The notes beneath the pieces are model-generated. The model saw only the letters and a list, made by a program, of their open reading frames with translations, was not told the origin of the DNA and made no database searches. This document shows, one piece after another, positions 49,701-60,740 of a stretch of DNA of 64,000 nt (within the stretch, counting starts at the first letter, position 1; each line of letters opens with the position of its first letter). The translations under genes were made by a program, and so were the position numbers. The stretch comes from Streptomyces sp. SKN60. Its GTDB lineage: Bacteria; Actinomycetota; Actinomycetes; Streptomycetales; Streptomycetaceae. The stretch lies in NCBI RefSeq assembly GCF_026236535.1, contig NZ_JAHTMW010000007.1:248001-312000 (forward strand), read 5' to 3'.

Positions 49701-50755
49701 GTCGCCGAGGACGGGCCGTTCGACGAGAGCGCGCTGTACGCCCTGGGCGCGGCGCTCGCCGAGGCGCTGACCGCGATCCACGCCTGCGGGGTGGTGCACC
49801 GCGACCTCAAGCCGGGCAACGTCATCATGTCCGACGACGGGCCCCGGGTCCTCGACTTCGGCATCGCCCGCGCCCTCCACGACACCCGGCTCACCCACAC
49901 CGGAAGCGTGATCGGCACGGCCGGGTTCCTCGCGCCCGAGCAGATCGAGCAGGGCACGGTCGGGCCCGCCTGCGACGTGTTCGCGCTCGGCGCGGTCCTG
50001 GTGCACGCCGCGGGCGGCAGCGCCTTCGGCGAGGGCCCGCCGATGAGCCTGCTCTACCGGGCCGTGCACGGCGAACCGGACCTGTCGGCGGTGCCGGAGG
50101 CACTGCGCGCCTTGGTCTGCTCCTGCCTCGCCAAGGACCCGGCGGACCGGCCCACCGCGCCGGGCCTCCTCGCCGAAGTGCGCGTCCACGCGCCGGTGGT
50201 GCCGGTCGCGGCCCCGGTCGCGGCCCCCGATGCGGTCCCGAGGCCGGTGGCCGCGCCGCCCGCCTCCCCGGCCCCGGTGCCGGTGCCGGTGCCGCCCACC
50301 GCCGTCGCCCCGCCCGCCCCCGTGGTCTTCGAGGCGACCCCGGGCCGCAAGCTCGCCGGACTCGTCTGGAGCCTGGCCGGCGCGCTGTTCGCGGGCCTGG
50401 TCACGCTCGGCGCCTGGCAGACCGACTACGCGGAGTACGACTCCGGGGAGAGCCTGCGGCTCTGGGCGCCGGTGGCGCTCGCCGCGTTCGCGCTGCGCAT
50501 CGCCGCCGCCCTGGCCCGCCCCCACACCGTCACCGTCGAGGCGCCCGGACTCACCGTCCGCAGCCGCCGCGGCACCCACAAGGACGACCCGCTCGTCACC
50601 ATCCCGTGGACGGACGTCGTCGCCGTCAGCCGCCCACCGGTCACCAAGGGCCCGAACGTGCAGCTGCTCCTCAGGCTGCGCTGGGGCGCCCCGCTGCCGC
50701 TCCCCCGCCAGGGCGTCGAGCCCCGCCAGCCCGACTGGGTCACCGTCACCGTGCC

Positions 50756-50811
50756 CCGCCCGATCGGCACCACGACCACCACCCCGCCCGATCGGCACCA
50801 CGACCACCACC
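50756..50811 (+). repeat. 28-bp tandem duplication at the kinase 3' end
   Basis: The 28-bp unit starting CCGCCCGATCGGCACC occupies 50756-50783 and is repeated exactly at 50784-50811. Because 28 is not a multiple of three, the second copy moves the reading frame and removes the natural stop from the kinase frame. Confidence 0.95.
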
Positions 50812-50915
50812 CTGCGGGGCCGGCTGCGCGAGGCCGTCGCCCGCTGCGCCCCGCACGTCCACGTCGACTACCTCTGACCCGCCGTGGGCCGCGCCCCCGC
50901 CCGTACGCTGGGCGG

Positions 50916-51611
50916 ATGATCAGGGTGCTGCTTGCCGACGACGAGACGATGATCCGGGCCGGGGTACGGGCGATCCTCGCCACCGACCCCGGGATCGAGG
51001 TGGTCGCCGAGGCCGGGGACGGGCACCAGGCGGTCGAACTCGCCCGGCTGCACCGCCCCGACGTGGCCCTGCTCGACATCCGGATGCCCCGGCTCGACGG
51101 GCTCGGCGCGGCGGAGGAGCTGCGGCGGGCGGCGCCCGGGACGGCGGTCGTGGTGCTCACCACCTTCTCGGAGGACGCGTACATCGAACGGGCCCTGGGC
51201 AGCGGCGCGAGCGGCTTCCTGCTGAAGTCCGGGGATCCGCGCGAGCTGATCGCCGGGGTGCGGGCGGTCGCGGCCGGCGGGGCGGCGCTCTCGCCCGTCG
51301 TCGCCCGGCGGGTCATCGACACCCTCGGCGGCGAGCGGCTCGGCCGGGTCGCCGACGCCCGGGACCGGCTCGCGCCGCTCACCGGCCGCGAACGGGAGGT
51401 GGTGGCGCTGCTCGCGGCCGGCCTGTCGAACCAGCAGATCGCCGAGCGGCTCCACGTGGTGGAGGCGACGGTCAAGGCGCATGTGAGCGCCGTCCTCGGG
51501 CGCCTGGGCCTGCGCAACCGGGTGCAGCTCGCGGTCCTCGCGTACGAGGCGGGCCTGGTCCCGGGCACGGACGCGGACGCGGACGCGGGCACGGACGCGT
51601 CGGATGCGTGA
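50916..51611 (+). CDS. NarL/LuxR-family response regulator
   Basis: The 231-residue protein has a receiver domain (MIRVLLADDETMIRAGV; phospho-acceptor D54 in VALLDIRMP; conserved Thr in VVLTTFSEDAY; Lys in FLLKSGD) and a C-terminal LuxR helix-turn-helix (LTGREREVVALLAAGLSNQQIAERLHVVEATVKAHVS). A short Asp/Ala repeat tail (TDADADAGTDASDA) follows. ATG 50916 begins the first strand. Its 3' end overlaps the histidine kinase start by eight bases. It is intact, whereas both neighbouring kinases are frame-shifted. Confidence 0.95.
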   Translation: MIRVLLADDETMIRAGVRAILATDPGIEVVAEAGDGHQAVELARLHRPDVALLDIRMPRLDGLGAAEELRRAAPGTAVVVLTTFSEDAYIERALGSGASGFLLKSGDPRELIAGVRAVAAGGAALSPVVARRVIDTLGGERLGRVADARDRLAPLTGREREVVALLAAGLSNQQIAERLHVVEATVKAHVSAVLGRLGLRNRVQLAVLAYEAGLVPGTDADADAGTDASDA

Positions 51612-53107
51612 GCGCCTCTTCGACCTCGGCCTGTGGCTGCTGCTCTGCGTCCCGGTGCTGCTGCGCTCCGACCCCGCGGACGGCGGCTCGTGGACCCAGG
51701 TCGCGGTGGGTGTGGCCGTCCTCGGCGGGTGCGTCGCGGTCAGCCGGCGGTGGCCGCTGCTGCCGCTCGCCGTCACGGTCGCGGTCAGCCTGCCCGCCAC
51801 CCTGGAGCTGTTCACCCCCTCGTACAGCCTGGCCCTGGTCGCCTTCGGGTATCTCGCCGGGCGGCGGCAGGAGCAGAGCCGGGGCGCGTGGTGGCTGTTC
51901 GGCGCGGTGGCGGCGGTGGGCCTGGTGCTCACCCGGTTCACCGGGACCTCGCTCGGGCCGTGGTTCACGCTGCTGCTCGCTCGCGCTCGCCATCGTGGCG
52001 CCGTGGCTGATCGGGCGTTACGTACGACAGTACGACCGGCTCGTACGCAGCGGCTGGGAGCTGGCGGACCGGATGGAGCGCGAGCAGGCGGCGGTCGCGG
52101 ACCGGGAGCGGCTGCGCGAACGGTCCCGCATCGCGGGCGACATGCACGACTCCCTCGGCCACGACCTGGCACTCATCGCGGTCCGCGCGGGCGCCCTGGA
52201 GGTCGACCCGGCCCTCGGCCCCAAGCAGCAGCACGCGGCGGGCGAACTCCGCCGGGCGGCGGCGGACGCGACCGAGCGCCTGCGGGACGTGATCGGCGTC
52301 CTCCGGGAGGACCACACGGCACCCCCGACCACCCCACCCGACGAAACCCTCCCCGAACTGCTCGCCCGCGCCCACGCCTCCGGCCTCCCGATCACCCTCA
52401 CCGGTGACCCGGTGCCGTCCCTGCCGGGCATGCCGGGCCGCGCCCTCCACCGGGTCGTCCAGGAGGCCCTGACGAACGCGGCCAAACACGCACCGGGCGC
52501 CCCGATCACGGTGACGGTGGGGGCGGCGGACCCCGGCGACACGGTCCGGGTACGGGTGGCCAACGGCCCCGGCGGCGACGCCTCGCGCGGGACCGCCGGC
52601 GGTACGGGGCTCGTGGGCCTGGACGAGCGGGTGCGGCTCGCGGGTGGTTCGCTCGACCACGGGCCGTCGCCGGACGGGGGCTTCGTCCTGACGGCCACGG
52701 TGCCGCGGCAGGCACCGGTGGCGCCGCCGGCCGCCGCCCCGACCTCGGCGCGCGAACTGGACCGGGCCCGCCGGGAGGTGCGGCGCGACCTGGTCCGGGC
52801 GATCTGGATCCCGATCGCGCTGCTCGTCGCCCTGACCGCGCTGGTGGGCGCGGTCGCCCTCTGGACCCCGTCCCGCTCCTACCTGGAGCCCGACAACTAC
52901 GCGCGCCTCCTCGTCGGCCGGACCTACGCCGACCTGTCCGACGACCTCCCCGACCACCCCCTCCCCGCCGCCCCACCCGGCCTCCCGCCCGAGCCGCCGT
53001 CCACCGACGAGTGCCGGTACTACCGCTCCACCGTCTTCGCGGCGGTCCCGGTGTACCGGCTCTGCTTCGCCGACGGCCGGCTGGTCTCGAAGGACCGGCT
53101 GGGCTGA
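51604..53107 (+). pseudogene. Sensor histidine kinase (HisKA_3) with a 4-bp frame-shifting duplication
   Basis: The N-terminal part (ATG 51604) encodes about four membrane helices (LFDLGLWLLLCVPVLL onward). At 51976-51983 the tetramer CTCG is doubled. Removing one copy joins TLLLALAIVAPWLIGRYVRQYD in one frame and gives a 499-residue kinase. Downstream are the H box RIAGDMHDSLGHDLALI, N box HRVVQEALTNAAKHA and G box GTGLVGLDERVRLAGG. A further membrane helix (IWIPIALLVALTALVGAVALW) and a tail with two cysteines (DECRYYRS, VYRLCFADG) follow the ATPase, which is unusual. As written, the first frame ends at 52407 without catalytic motifs. Confidence 0.88.
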
Positions 53108-53116
53108 GGCGGGCCC

Positions 53117-55684
53117 TCAGCGCAGCAGCACCCCCGCCCCCTCCCCCGTCGCCTCCGGCGGGAGGGCCGCCAGGCCGAGTTCGGCCGGGTGGGTGAGGAG
53201 GGGGTGGGCGGGGAGGACGCGGACCGTGCAGCCGAAGGGGCCCGTGCGGTCGAGGGAGAGGGCGCCCGCGTAGGGGAGGCGGCCCTCCAGGTCCGGGCCG
53301 CCCGCGGGCTTGAGGACGGCGGTGCGGGGGGAGAGGAGGAGGTCGTCGGCGTCGACGCGGCCGGTGACGACCTGGACCTCGACGTCGTCGGGGCCGAGCT
53401 CGCCGAGGGACACGCGGACCCGGACCGCCGGGGTGGCGCCGAGTTCCGCGTCGCGGAGGTCGTCGCCGACCTCGACGTGGTCGACCGAGACCTTGGGCCA
53501 TGCGGCGCGCACCCGGGCCTTCCAGGCGGCGAGTTCGCGGGCCGCGTCGGGCCCGAGGGCCCGGTGGGCGTCGGCGGCGGGGACGTAGAGCCGCTCCACG
53601 TACTCCTGGACCATGCGGTCGGCGAGCACCTTGGGGCCGAGGTCGGCGAGGGTGCGGCGGACCATCGCGGTCCAGCCGGCGGGCACCCCGTCGGCGCCCC
53701 GGTCGTAGAAGCGGGGCGCGACGCGCCGCTCGATCAGCTCGTAGAGCGCGGCGGCCTCCAGGTCGTCGCGCCGCTCCTCGTCGAGCGCGGCGGCGCCGTC
53801 GGCGGTGGGGATGGCCCAGCCGAAGTCGGACTCGAACCACTCGTCCCACCAGCCGTCCAGGACGGAGAGGTTGAGGCAGCCGTTGAGCGCGGCCTTCATC
53901 CCGCTGGTGCCGCACGCCTCAAGCGGGCGCAGCGGGTTGTTCAGCCACACGTCGCAGCCGGGGTAGAGGCCGCGGGCCATGCCCATGCCGTAGTCGGGCA
54001 GGAAGACGATCCGGTGCCGGACCCGCGGGTCGTCGGCGAACCGCACCAGCTCCTGCACCAGCTTCTTGCCGCCGTCGTCGGCCGGGTGCGCCTTGCCCGC
54101 GACGACCAGCTGCACCGGCCGCTCGGGGTGCAGGAGCAGCGACCGCAGCCGGTCCTTGTCGCGCAGCATCAGGGTGAGCCGCTTGTACGAGGGGACCCGG
54201 CGGGCGAAGCCGATGGTGAGGACGTCGGGGTCGAGGACGGAGTCGGTCCAGCCGAGTTCGGCGGCGGCCGCGCCGCGCTGCCGCCAGGAGGCCCGCAGCC
54301 GCTGCCGTACGTCGAGGACGAGCCGTTCGCGCAGGGTGCGGCGCAGCTCCCACAGCTCGCCGTCGGTGGCGTCGGGGGCGAGCCCGGCGACCTCGGGGGC
54401 GGTCCAGGTGGGGGCGTGCACGCCGTTGGTGACGGAGGTGAGCGGGACCTCTTCGGCGTCGAAGCCGGGCCAGAGTCCGGCGAACATGGCGCGGCTGACG
54501 GCGCCGTGCAGGGTGGACACGCCGTTGGCGCGGCGGGCGAGCCGCAGGCCCATGGCGGCCATGTTGAAGACGCCGGGGTCGCCGCCGAGCGGGGTCTCGT
54601 CGCCGAGGGCGAGGATCCGGCCGGTGTCGACGCCGGGCAGCGCGCCGTCCTCGCCGAGGTGGCGGGCGACCAGGGTGCGGTCGAAGCGGTCGATGCCGGC
54701 CGGGACGGGGGTGTGGGTGGTGAACACGGTCCCGGCGCGGACGGCCTCCAGGGCCGCGTCGAAGTCGAGCCCGGGCCGCCCGTCCGCCGCCGGTTCGGCG
54801 AGCTCGCGGATGCGTTCGAGGCCGAGGAAGCCCGCGTGGCCCTCGTTGGTGTGGAAGACCTCGGGCGCGGGGGTGCCGGTGAGCCTGGCGTACGTACGAA
54901 GCGCGCGGACGCCGCCGATGCCGAGGAGCATCTCCTGGAGCAGCCGGTGCTCGCTGCCGCCGCCGTAGAGCCGGTCGGTGACCTCGCGTTCGCCGGGGGC
55001 GTTCTCCTCGACGTCCGAGTCGAGCATGAGGAGCGGGACCCGGCCGACCCGGGCGATCCAGATGTGGGCGTGCAGCGAGCGCCCGCCGGGCAGGGCGAGG
55101 GTGACCCGGGCGGGGGTGCCGTCGGGCTCGCGCAGCAGGGAGAGCGGGAGTTCGCCCGGGTCGAGCACCGGGTAGTGCTCCTGCTGCCAGCCGTCGCGGG
55201 AGAGCGACTGCCGGAAGTAGCCGTGCCGGTAGAGCAGTCCGACGGCGATCAGCGGCACGCCGAGGTCGCTGGCGGCCTTGAGGTGGTCGCCGGCCAGGAT
55301 GCCGAGGCCGCCGGAGTACTGCGGGAGGGCGGCGGTGACGCCGAACTCGGGCGAGAAGTAGCCGATCGCGGCGGGCAGGTCGCCGGGCTGCCGCTGGTAC
55401 CAGCGGGGTTCGGTCAGATAGCGGTCGAGGTCCTCGGCCGCCGCCCGCAGCCGGTCCTGGAAGTCGGGGTCGGCGGCGAGCGCGGCGAGCCGCCCGGCGT
55501 CGATGGCGCCGAGCGCGCGGACGGGGTCGCCGTCGGCGGCGCGGACCCCTTCGGGGTCCACGGTCTCGAAGAGGGCGCGGGTCGGCTCGTGCCAGGACCA
55601 GCGCAGGTTGCACGCCAGGTCGGCGAGCGGTCGAAGGGTGTCGGGGAGGACGGGACGCACGGTGAATCGACGGATTGCCTTCAC
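53117..55684 (-). CDS. glgP: Alpha-glucan (glycogen) phosphorylase GlgP
   Basis: GlgP releases glucose 1-phosphate from the ends of alpha-1,4-glucan. The 855-residue protein is of the actinobacterial DUF3417-bearing class: N-terminal RPLADLACNLRWSWHEPTRALF, then SPEFGVTAALPQYSGGLGILAGDHLKAASDLG (read as two stretches), VFHTNEGHAGFLGLERI and TSVTNGVHAPTW. The PLP-site region is EACGTSGMKAALNG. GTG 55684 (VKAIRRFTVRPVLP) is preferred over GTG 55693 because AAGGTGG lies just upstream. It belongs functionally with glgX and the glgE cluster but is on the opposite strand to both. Confidence 0.95.
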   Translation of the reverse strand: MKAIRRFTVRPVLPDTLRPLADLACNLRWSWHEPTRALFETVDPEGVRAADGDPVRALGAIDAGRLAALAADPDFQDRLRAAAEDLDRYLTEPRWYQRQPGDLPAAIGYFSPEFGVTAALPQYSGGLGILAGDHLKAASDLGVPLIAVGLLYRHGYFRQSLSRDGWQQEHYPVLDPGELPLSLLREPDGTPARVTLALPGGRSLHAHIWIARVGRVPLLMLDSDVEENAPGEREVTDRLYGGGSEHRLLQEMLLGIGGVRALRTYARLTGTPAPEVFHTNEGHAGFLGLERIRELAEPAADGRPGLDFDAALEAVRAGTVFTTHTPVPAGIDRFDRTLVARHLGEDGALPGVDTGRILALGDETPLGGDPGVFNMAAMGLRLARRANGVSTLHGAVSRAMFAGLWPGFDAEEVPLTSVTNGVHAPTWTAPEVAGLAPDATDGELWELRRTLRERLVLDVRQRLRASWRQRGAAAAELGWTDSVLDPDVLTIGFARRVPSYKRLTLMLRDKDRLRSLLLHPERPVQLVVAGKAHPADDGGKKLVQELVRFADDPRVRHRIVFLPDYGMGMARGLYPGCDVWLNNPLRPLEACGTSGMKAALNGCLNLSVLDGWWDEWFESDFGWAIPTADGAAALDEERRDDLEAAALYELIERRVAPRFYDRGADGVPAGWTAMVRRTLADLGPKVLADRMVQEYVERLYVPAADAHRALGPDAARELAAWKARVRAAWPKVSVDHVEVGDDLRDAELGATPAVRVRVSLGELGPDDVEVQVVTGRVDADDLLLSPRTAVLKPAGGPDLEGRLPYAGALSLDRTGPFGCTVRVLPAHPLLTHPAELGLAALPPEATGEGAGVLLR

Positions 55685-55894
55685 GTGTTCCACCTTCGCA
55701 GGAGGTGACGGAGCGGGGCGGAAGCACCACGCTGTGCGTCCGCCGTGTTCCGTGACGGGACGCTAGGGCACGCGGGGCGGCGCGCGCCACGGCGCGCGGA
55801 GGATCCGCGGCGGCGCGGCGATGAGTTCTCGGGTCCCGGGGAGTCCCATCATCGACACGACATCCCTGGCCCGGCTCGGAAGGAACACCACCTC

Positions 55895-56545
55895 ATGGCA
55901 CGGCAACTCCTCAAGGTCCAGAACTTCAACGTCTCGCTCGACGGCGTCGCCGCCGGCGAGGACCAGACCCTTGAGCGCCCCTTCGGGCACGCGATCGATC
56001 CGCAGAAGATGTTCGCCTGGTGCGGGGCGACGGCGAGCTGGCCGACGCGCACCGAGGAGGGCGGCACCCGGGGTCTGGACGACTTCCTGGTGCGGGACTT
56101 CTCGCACAACATCGGCGCCGAGATCATGGGCCGCAACAAGTTCGGTCCGCAGCGCGGCCCGTGGCAGGACCTGGAGTGGCAGGGCTGGTGGGGCGACGAG
56201 CCGCCGTTCCACACGCCGGTGTTCGTGCTGACCCACCATCCGCGGCCCTCGTTCACGCTCTCCGACACCACCTTCCACTTCGTGGACGCCGATCCGGTCA
56301 CCGCCCTGGAGATGGCGAAGGAGGCGGCGGAGGGGAAGGACGTGCGGCTCGGCGGCGGGGTCACCACGGTCCGCGAGTTCCTGGACGCCGACCTGATCGA
56401 CACCCTGCACATCGCCGTCTCGCCCGTGAAGGCGGGTTCCGGCCTGCGGCTGTGGGAGTCGCCCGAGGAGCTGACCGACCGCTACCACCTCGATGTGGTG
56501 CCGAGCCCCAGCGGGGTCACCCACCACCTGTTCTGGCGGAAGTGA
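55895..56545 (+). CDS. RibD C-terminal / dihydrofolate-reductase-like protein
   Basis: The 216-residue protein has the fold of RibD_C and DHFR-like reductases: LLKVQNFNVSLDGVAAGEDQ at the N terminus, IMGRNKFGPQ, TPVFVLTHHPRP, and DVRLGGGVTTVREFLDADLIDTLHIAVSPVKAGSGLRLW. The glycine-rich LGGGVTTV binds NADPH in the family. Genuine RibD or folate function is unlikely to be essential here; the substrate is unknown. ATG 55895 has AAGGA upstream. The 210-bp gap to glgP is the divergent promoter region. A strong terminator follows. Confidence 0.87.
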   Translation: MARQLLKVQNFNVSLDGVAAGEDQTLERPFGHAIDPQKMFAWCGATASWPTRTEEGGTRGLDDFLVRDFSHNIGAEIMGRNKFGPQRGPWQDLEWQGWWGDEPPFHTPVFVLTHHPRPSFTLSDTTFHFVDADPVTALEMAKEAAEGKDVRLGGGVTTVREFLDADLIDTLHIAVSPVKAGSGLRLWESPEELTDRYHLDVVPSPSGVTHHLFWRK

Positions 56546-56560
56546 CCGCCCCCCTCCCGG

Positions 56561-56593
56561 AACCGGCTCCGTCCCACAGGGACGGAGCCGGTT
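56561..56593 (+). terminator. Rho-independent-type terminator before glgE
   Basis: A perfect 15-bp stem (AACCGGCTCCGTCCC at 56561-56575 with 56579-56593) has a 3-base loop. It lies 16 bp after the RibD-like gene stop and isolates glgE, which must have its own promoter in the next 230 bp (note the TAGTTAAC word at 56638-56645). Confidence 0.92.
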
Positions 56594-56830
56594 GCTTGTC
56601 CGGGAGCTGTTCTTGTCGTTCGCGCCCCTACGCCCTAGTAGTTAACAAACAGCCGGATTGCCCACCCGAAATCCGGGGGAAGGCTCCTCCTCGTACCCCG
56701 CTGTACTCCTCCGAGACCCGCCATCCGAGTGAACGCGCACGGGAGTGGCCATGCCCTCAACTCCCCGGCCGTCGACGGAGCTAGAAAGAGCGCACACCAC
56801 CCGCACCCTCGCGAACCGTCAGGTGATGCC

Positions 56831-58833
56831 GTGAACCCGCTCATGGGACGCATTCCCGTCCTGGACGTCAGCCCTCTGGTCGATTGCGGCCGCCGCCCCG
56901 CGAAGGCGGTGGTGGGCGAGACCTTCGAGGTCACGGCCACCGTCTTCCGCGAGGGGCACGACGCCGTCGCCGCCAATGTCGTGCTGCGCGGCCCGTCCGG
57001 GCGGCCCGGGCCCTGGACCCCGATGCGGGAGCTGGCGCCGGGCACCGACCGGTGGGGCGCCGAGGTCACCCCGGACGCCGAGGGCCTGTGGACGTACACC
57101 GTCGAGGCGTGGAGCGATCCGCTCGCGACCTGGCGGCACACCGCGCGGATCAAGATCCCGGCCGGGATCGACTCCGAGCTGGTCCTCGCCGAGGGCGCGG
57201 AGCTGCACGAGCGGGCCGCGAAGGGCGTGCCGAAGAAGGGCGGCGGCCGGGAGGCGGTGCTCGCGGTCGCGGACACCCTGCGCGACGAGTCCCGGCCGGC
57301 GGCGGTGCGCCTCGCGGCGGCGCTCGCGCCCCGGGTGGTGGAGTCCCTGGACCGGCATCCGCTGCGCGAACTGGTCTCCCAGTCCCCCGCGTTGCCGCTC
57401 CGTGTCGAGCGGGAGCGGGCCCTTTTCGGCTCGTGGTACGAGTTCTTCCCGCGCTCCGAGGGGGTGCGCACGGTCCGCGGGCGGACGAAACCGGGCACCT
57501 TCCGCACCGCCGCGGAGCGGCTTCCGGCCATCGCCGCGATGGGCTTCGACGTGGTGTACCTGCCGCCGATCCACCCGATCGGCGTGACCCATCGCAAGGG
57601 CCCGAACAACTCGCTGTCGGCGAGCCCGGAGGACGTGGGCGTGCCGTGGGCGATCGGCTCGCCGGAGGGCGGGCACGACGCGGTCCATCCGGACCTGGGC
57701 ACGATCGAGGACTTCGACGCGTTCGTGGCGCGGGCGCGCGAGCTGCGGCTCGAGATCGCGCTGGACTTCGCGCTGCAGTGTTCGCCGGACCATCCGTGGG
57801 TGGAGAAGCACCCGGAGTGGTTCAGGCGCCGGCCCGACGGCTCGATCGCGTACGCGGAGAACCCGCCGAAGAAGTACCAGGACATCTATCCGATCGACTT
57901 CGACGGCGCCGGCGACGACATGGCCGGGATCGTCGCGGAGACGGTGCGGGTGCTGCGGCACTGGATGGACCACGGGGTGCGGATCTTCCGGGTGGACAAC
58001 CCGCACACCAAGCCGGTGGTGTTCTGGGAGCGGGTGATCGGCGAGATCAACGGCCAGGACCCGGATGTCATCTTCCTGGCGGAGGCGTTCACGCGCCCCG
58101 CGATGATGCGCACGCTCGGCGCGGTCGGCTTCCAGCAGTCGTACACGTACTTCACGTGGCGCAACACCAAGGCGGAGCTGACCGAGTACCTGACGGAGCT
58201 GTCCGGGGACGCGGCCGCGCACATGCGCCCGAACCTCTTCGTGAACACCCCGGACATCCTGCACGCCTATCTGCAGCACGGCGGCCGGCCGGCCTTCGAG
58301 ACGCGGGCGGTGCTCGCCGCGACCCTCTCCCCGACCTGGGGCATGTACGCGGGCTACGAGCTGTGCGAGGGCACGCCGCTGCGCGAGGGCTGCGAGGAGT
58401 ACCTGGACTCGGAGAAGTACCAACTGCGGCCGCGCGACTGGGAGTCGGCGGAGCGCTCGGGCGCCTCGATCGCCCCGCTGATCACCAGCCTGAACCGGAT
58501 CAGGCGCCGCAACCCGGCGCTGCGGCGGCTGCGGAACCTGACCTTCCACGCGACGGACAACGACGCCGTCATCGCGTACGCCAAGCGTTCGGGTCCGAAC
58601 ACCGTTCTGGTGGTCGCCAACCTCGACCCCCACCACACCCAGGAGGCCACGGTCTCGTTGAACATGCCGGAACTCGGCCTCGCCTGGCACGAGACCGTGC
58701 CGGTGCGCGACGAGCTCACCGGCGAGACCTATCACTGGGGCAGGGCCAACTACGTGCGTCTGGAACCGGGTGTCACGCCCGCGCACGTGCTCGTCCTGCG
58801 ACCGTCCCCGCAGACCGGAGGGTCACCCACATC

Positions 58834-58837
<4 letters not shown>
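56831..58837 (+). CDS. glgE: Alpha-1,4-glucan:maltose-1-phosphate maltosyltransferase GlgE
   Basis: GlgE extends linear alpha-1,4-glucan using maltose 1-phosphate. The 668-residue GH13_3 protein closely resembles S. coelicolor GlgE1 as I recall it. An N-terminal beta domain ([27 protein letters not shown]) is followed by a helical domain and the catalytic barrel. Nucleophile D389 is in [11 protein letters not shown], general acid E418 in FLAEAFTRP and D475 in NTPDILHAY. The start is GTG 56831; ATG 56843 (MGRIPVLD) is an alternative. The stop overlaps the treS start (ATGA), so GlgE and TreS are co-translated. Confidence 0.97.
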
Positions 58838-60528
<1,691 letters not shown>

Positions 60529-60740
60529 AGTACCGTCATTTCAGTTCTGTCCCGTGTGAGGCGGTTTCCACCGCCTCATACCGGGAGGGTCCGTACGGGC
60601 CTTCTTGCCGGACCCGTACGGATCTTCCCCCTCCGACACGTCCCGCACAGCCGGACAGCCGAAGCCGCCATCCGGGACAATCTGCGCATTTGAACGCATA
60701 CGAACCCACCGTGCGCACCCCGGGGAAAGGACGCGATGCC
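60529..60740. other. treS-mak spacer with two hairpins
   Basis: The 212-bp gap carries two strong palindromes just after treS and then about 115 bp of unpaired sequence before the mak start. A separate mak promoter or a processing site is therefore plausible. No gene is seen. Confidence 0.5.
60556..60624 (+). terminator. Tandem hairpins after treS
   Basis: Hairpin 1 is TGAGGCGGT with ACCGCCTCA (60557-60578, loop TTCC). Hairpin 2 is CCGTACGGG (60591-60599) with CCCGTACGG (60613-60621). They may terminate most glgE-treS transcripts. Confidence 0.7.

Larger units (their letters stand above)
49339..50877 (+). pseudogene. Ser/Thr protein kinase gene with two frame-shifting insertions
   Basis: The first segment (GTG 49339) encodes VGEYEITGKLGEGGMGRVYQ, with the ATP lysine in VAVKVAR. 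After 49665 the frame is lost to a 35-bp palindromic insert (49666-49700). The kinase sequence resumes in another frame as VAEDGPFDESALYALG, with VVHRDLKPGNV, LDFGIARAL and AGFLAPEQI all intact. An Ala/Pro linker, two membrane segments and a PH-like domain follow. A 28-bp tandem duplication (50756-50811) shifts the frame again. Removing both inserts (63 bp) restores one 491-residue kinase ending HVHVDYL at 50877. As written, the middle frame instead runs on, without a stop, into the response regulator gene. Confidence 0.9.

Noticed and set aside
49665..49701. Programmed ribosomal frameshift as the explanation of the kinase break
   Set aside because: The break coincides with a 35-bp insert whose removal restores the sequence exactly, and no slippery heptamer is evident. 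An insertion is simpler.
49274..53107. A single 1277-codon frame across the kinase, regulator and histidine kinase genes
   Set aside because: Most of it is a shadow frame. Only the part after 51984 encodes a real domain (the histidine kinase catalytic half).
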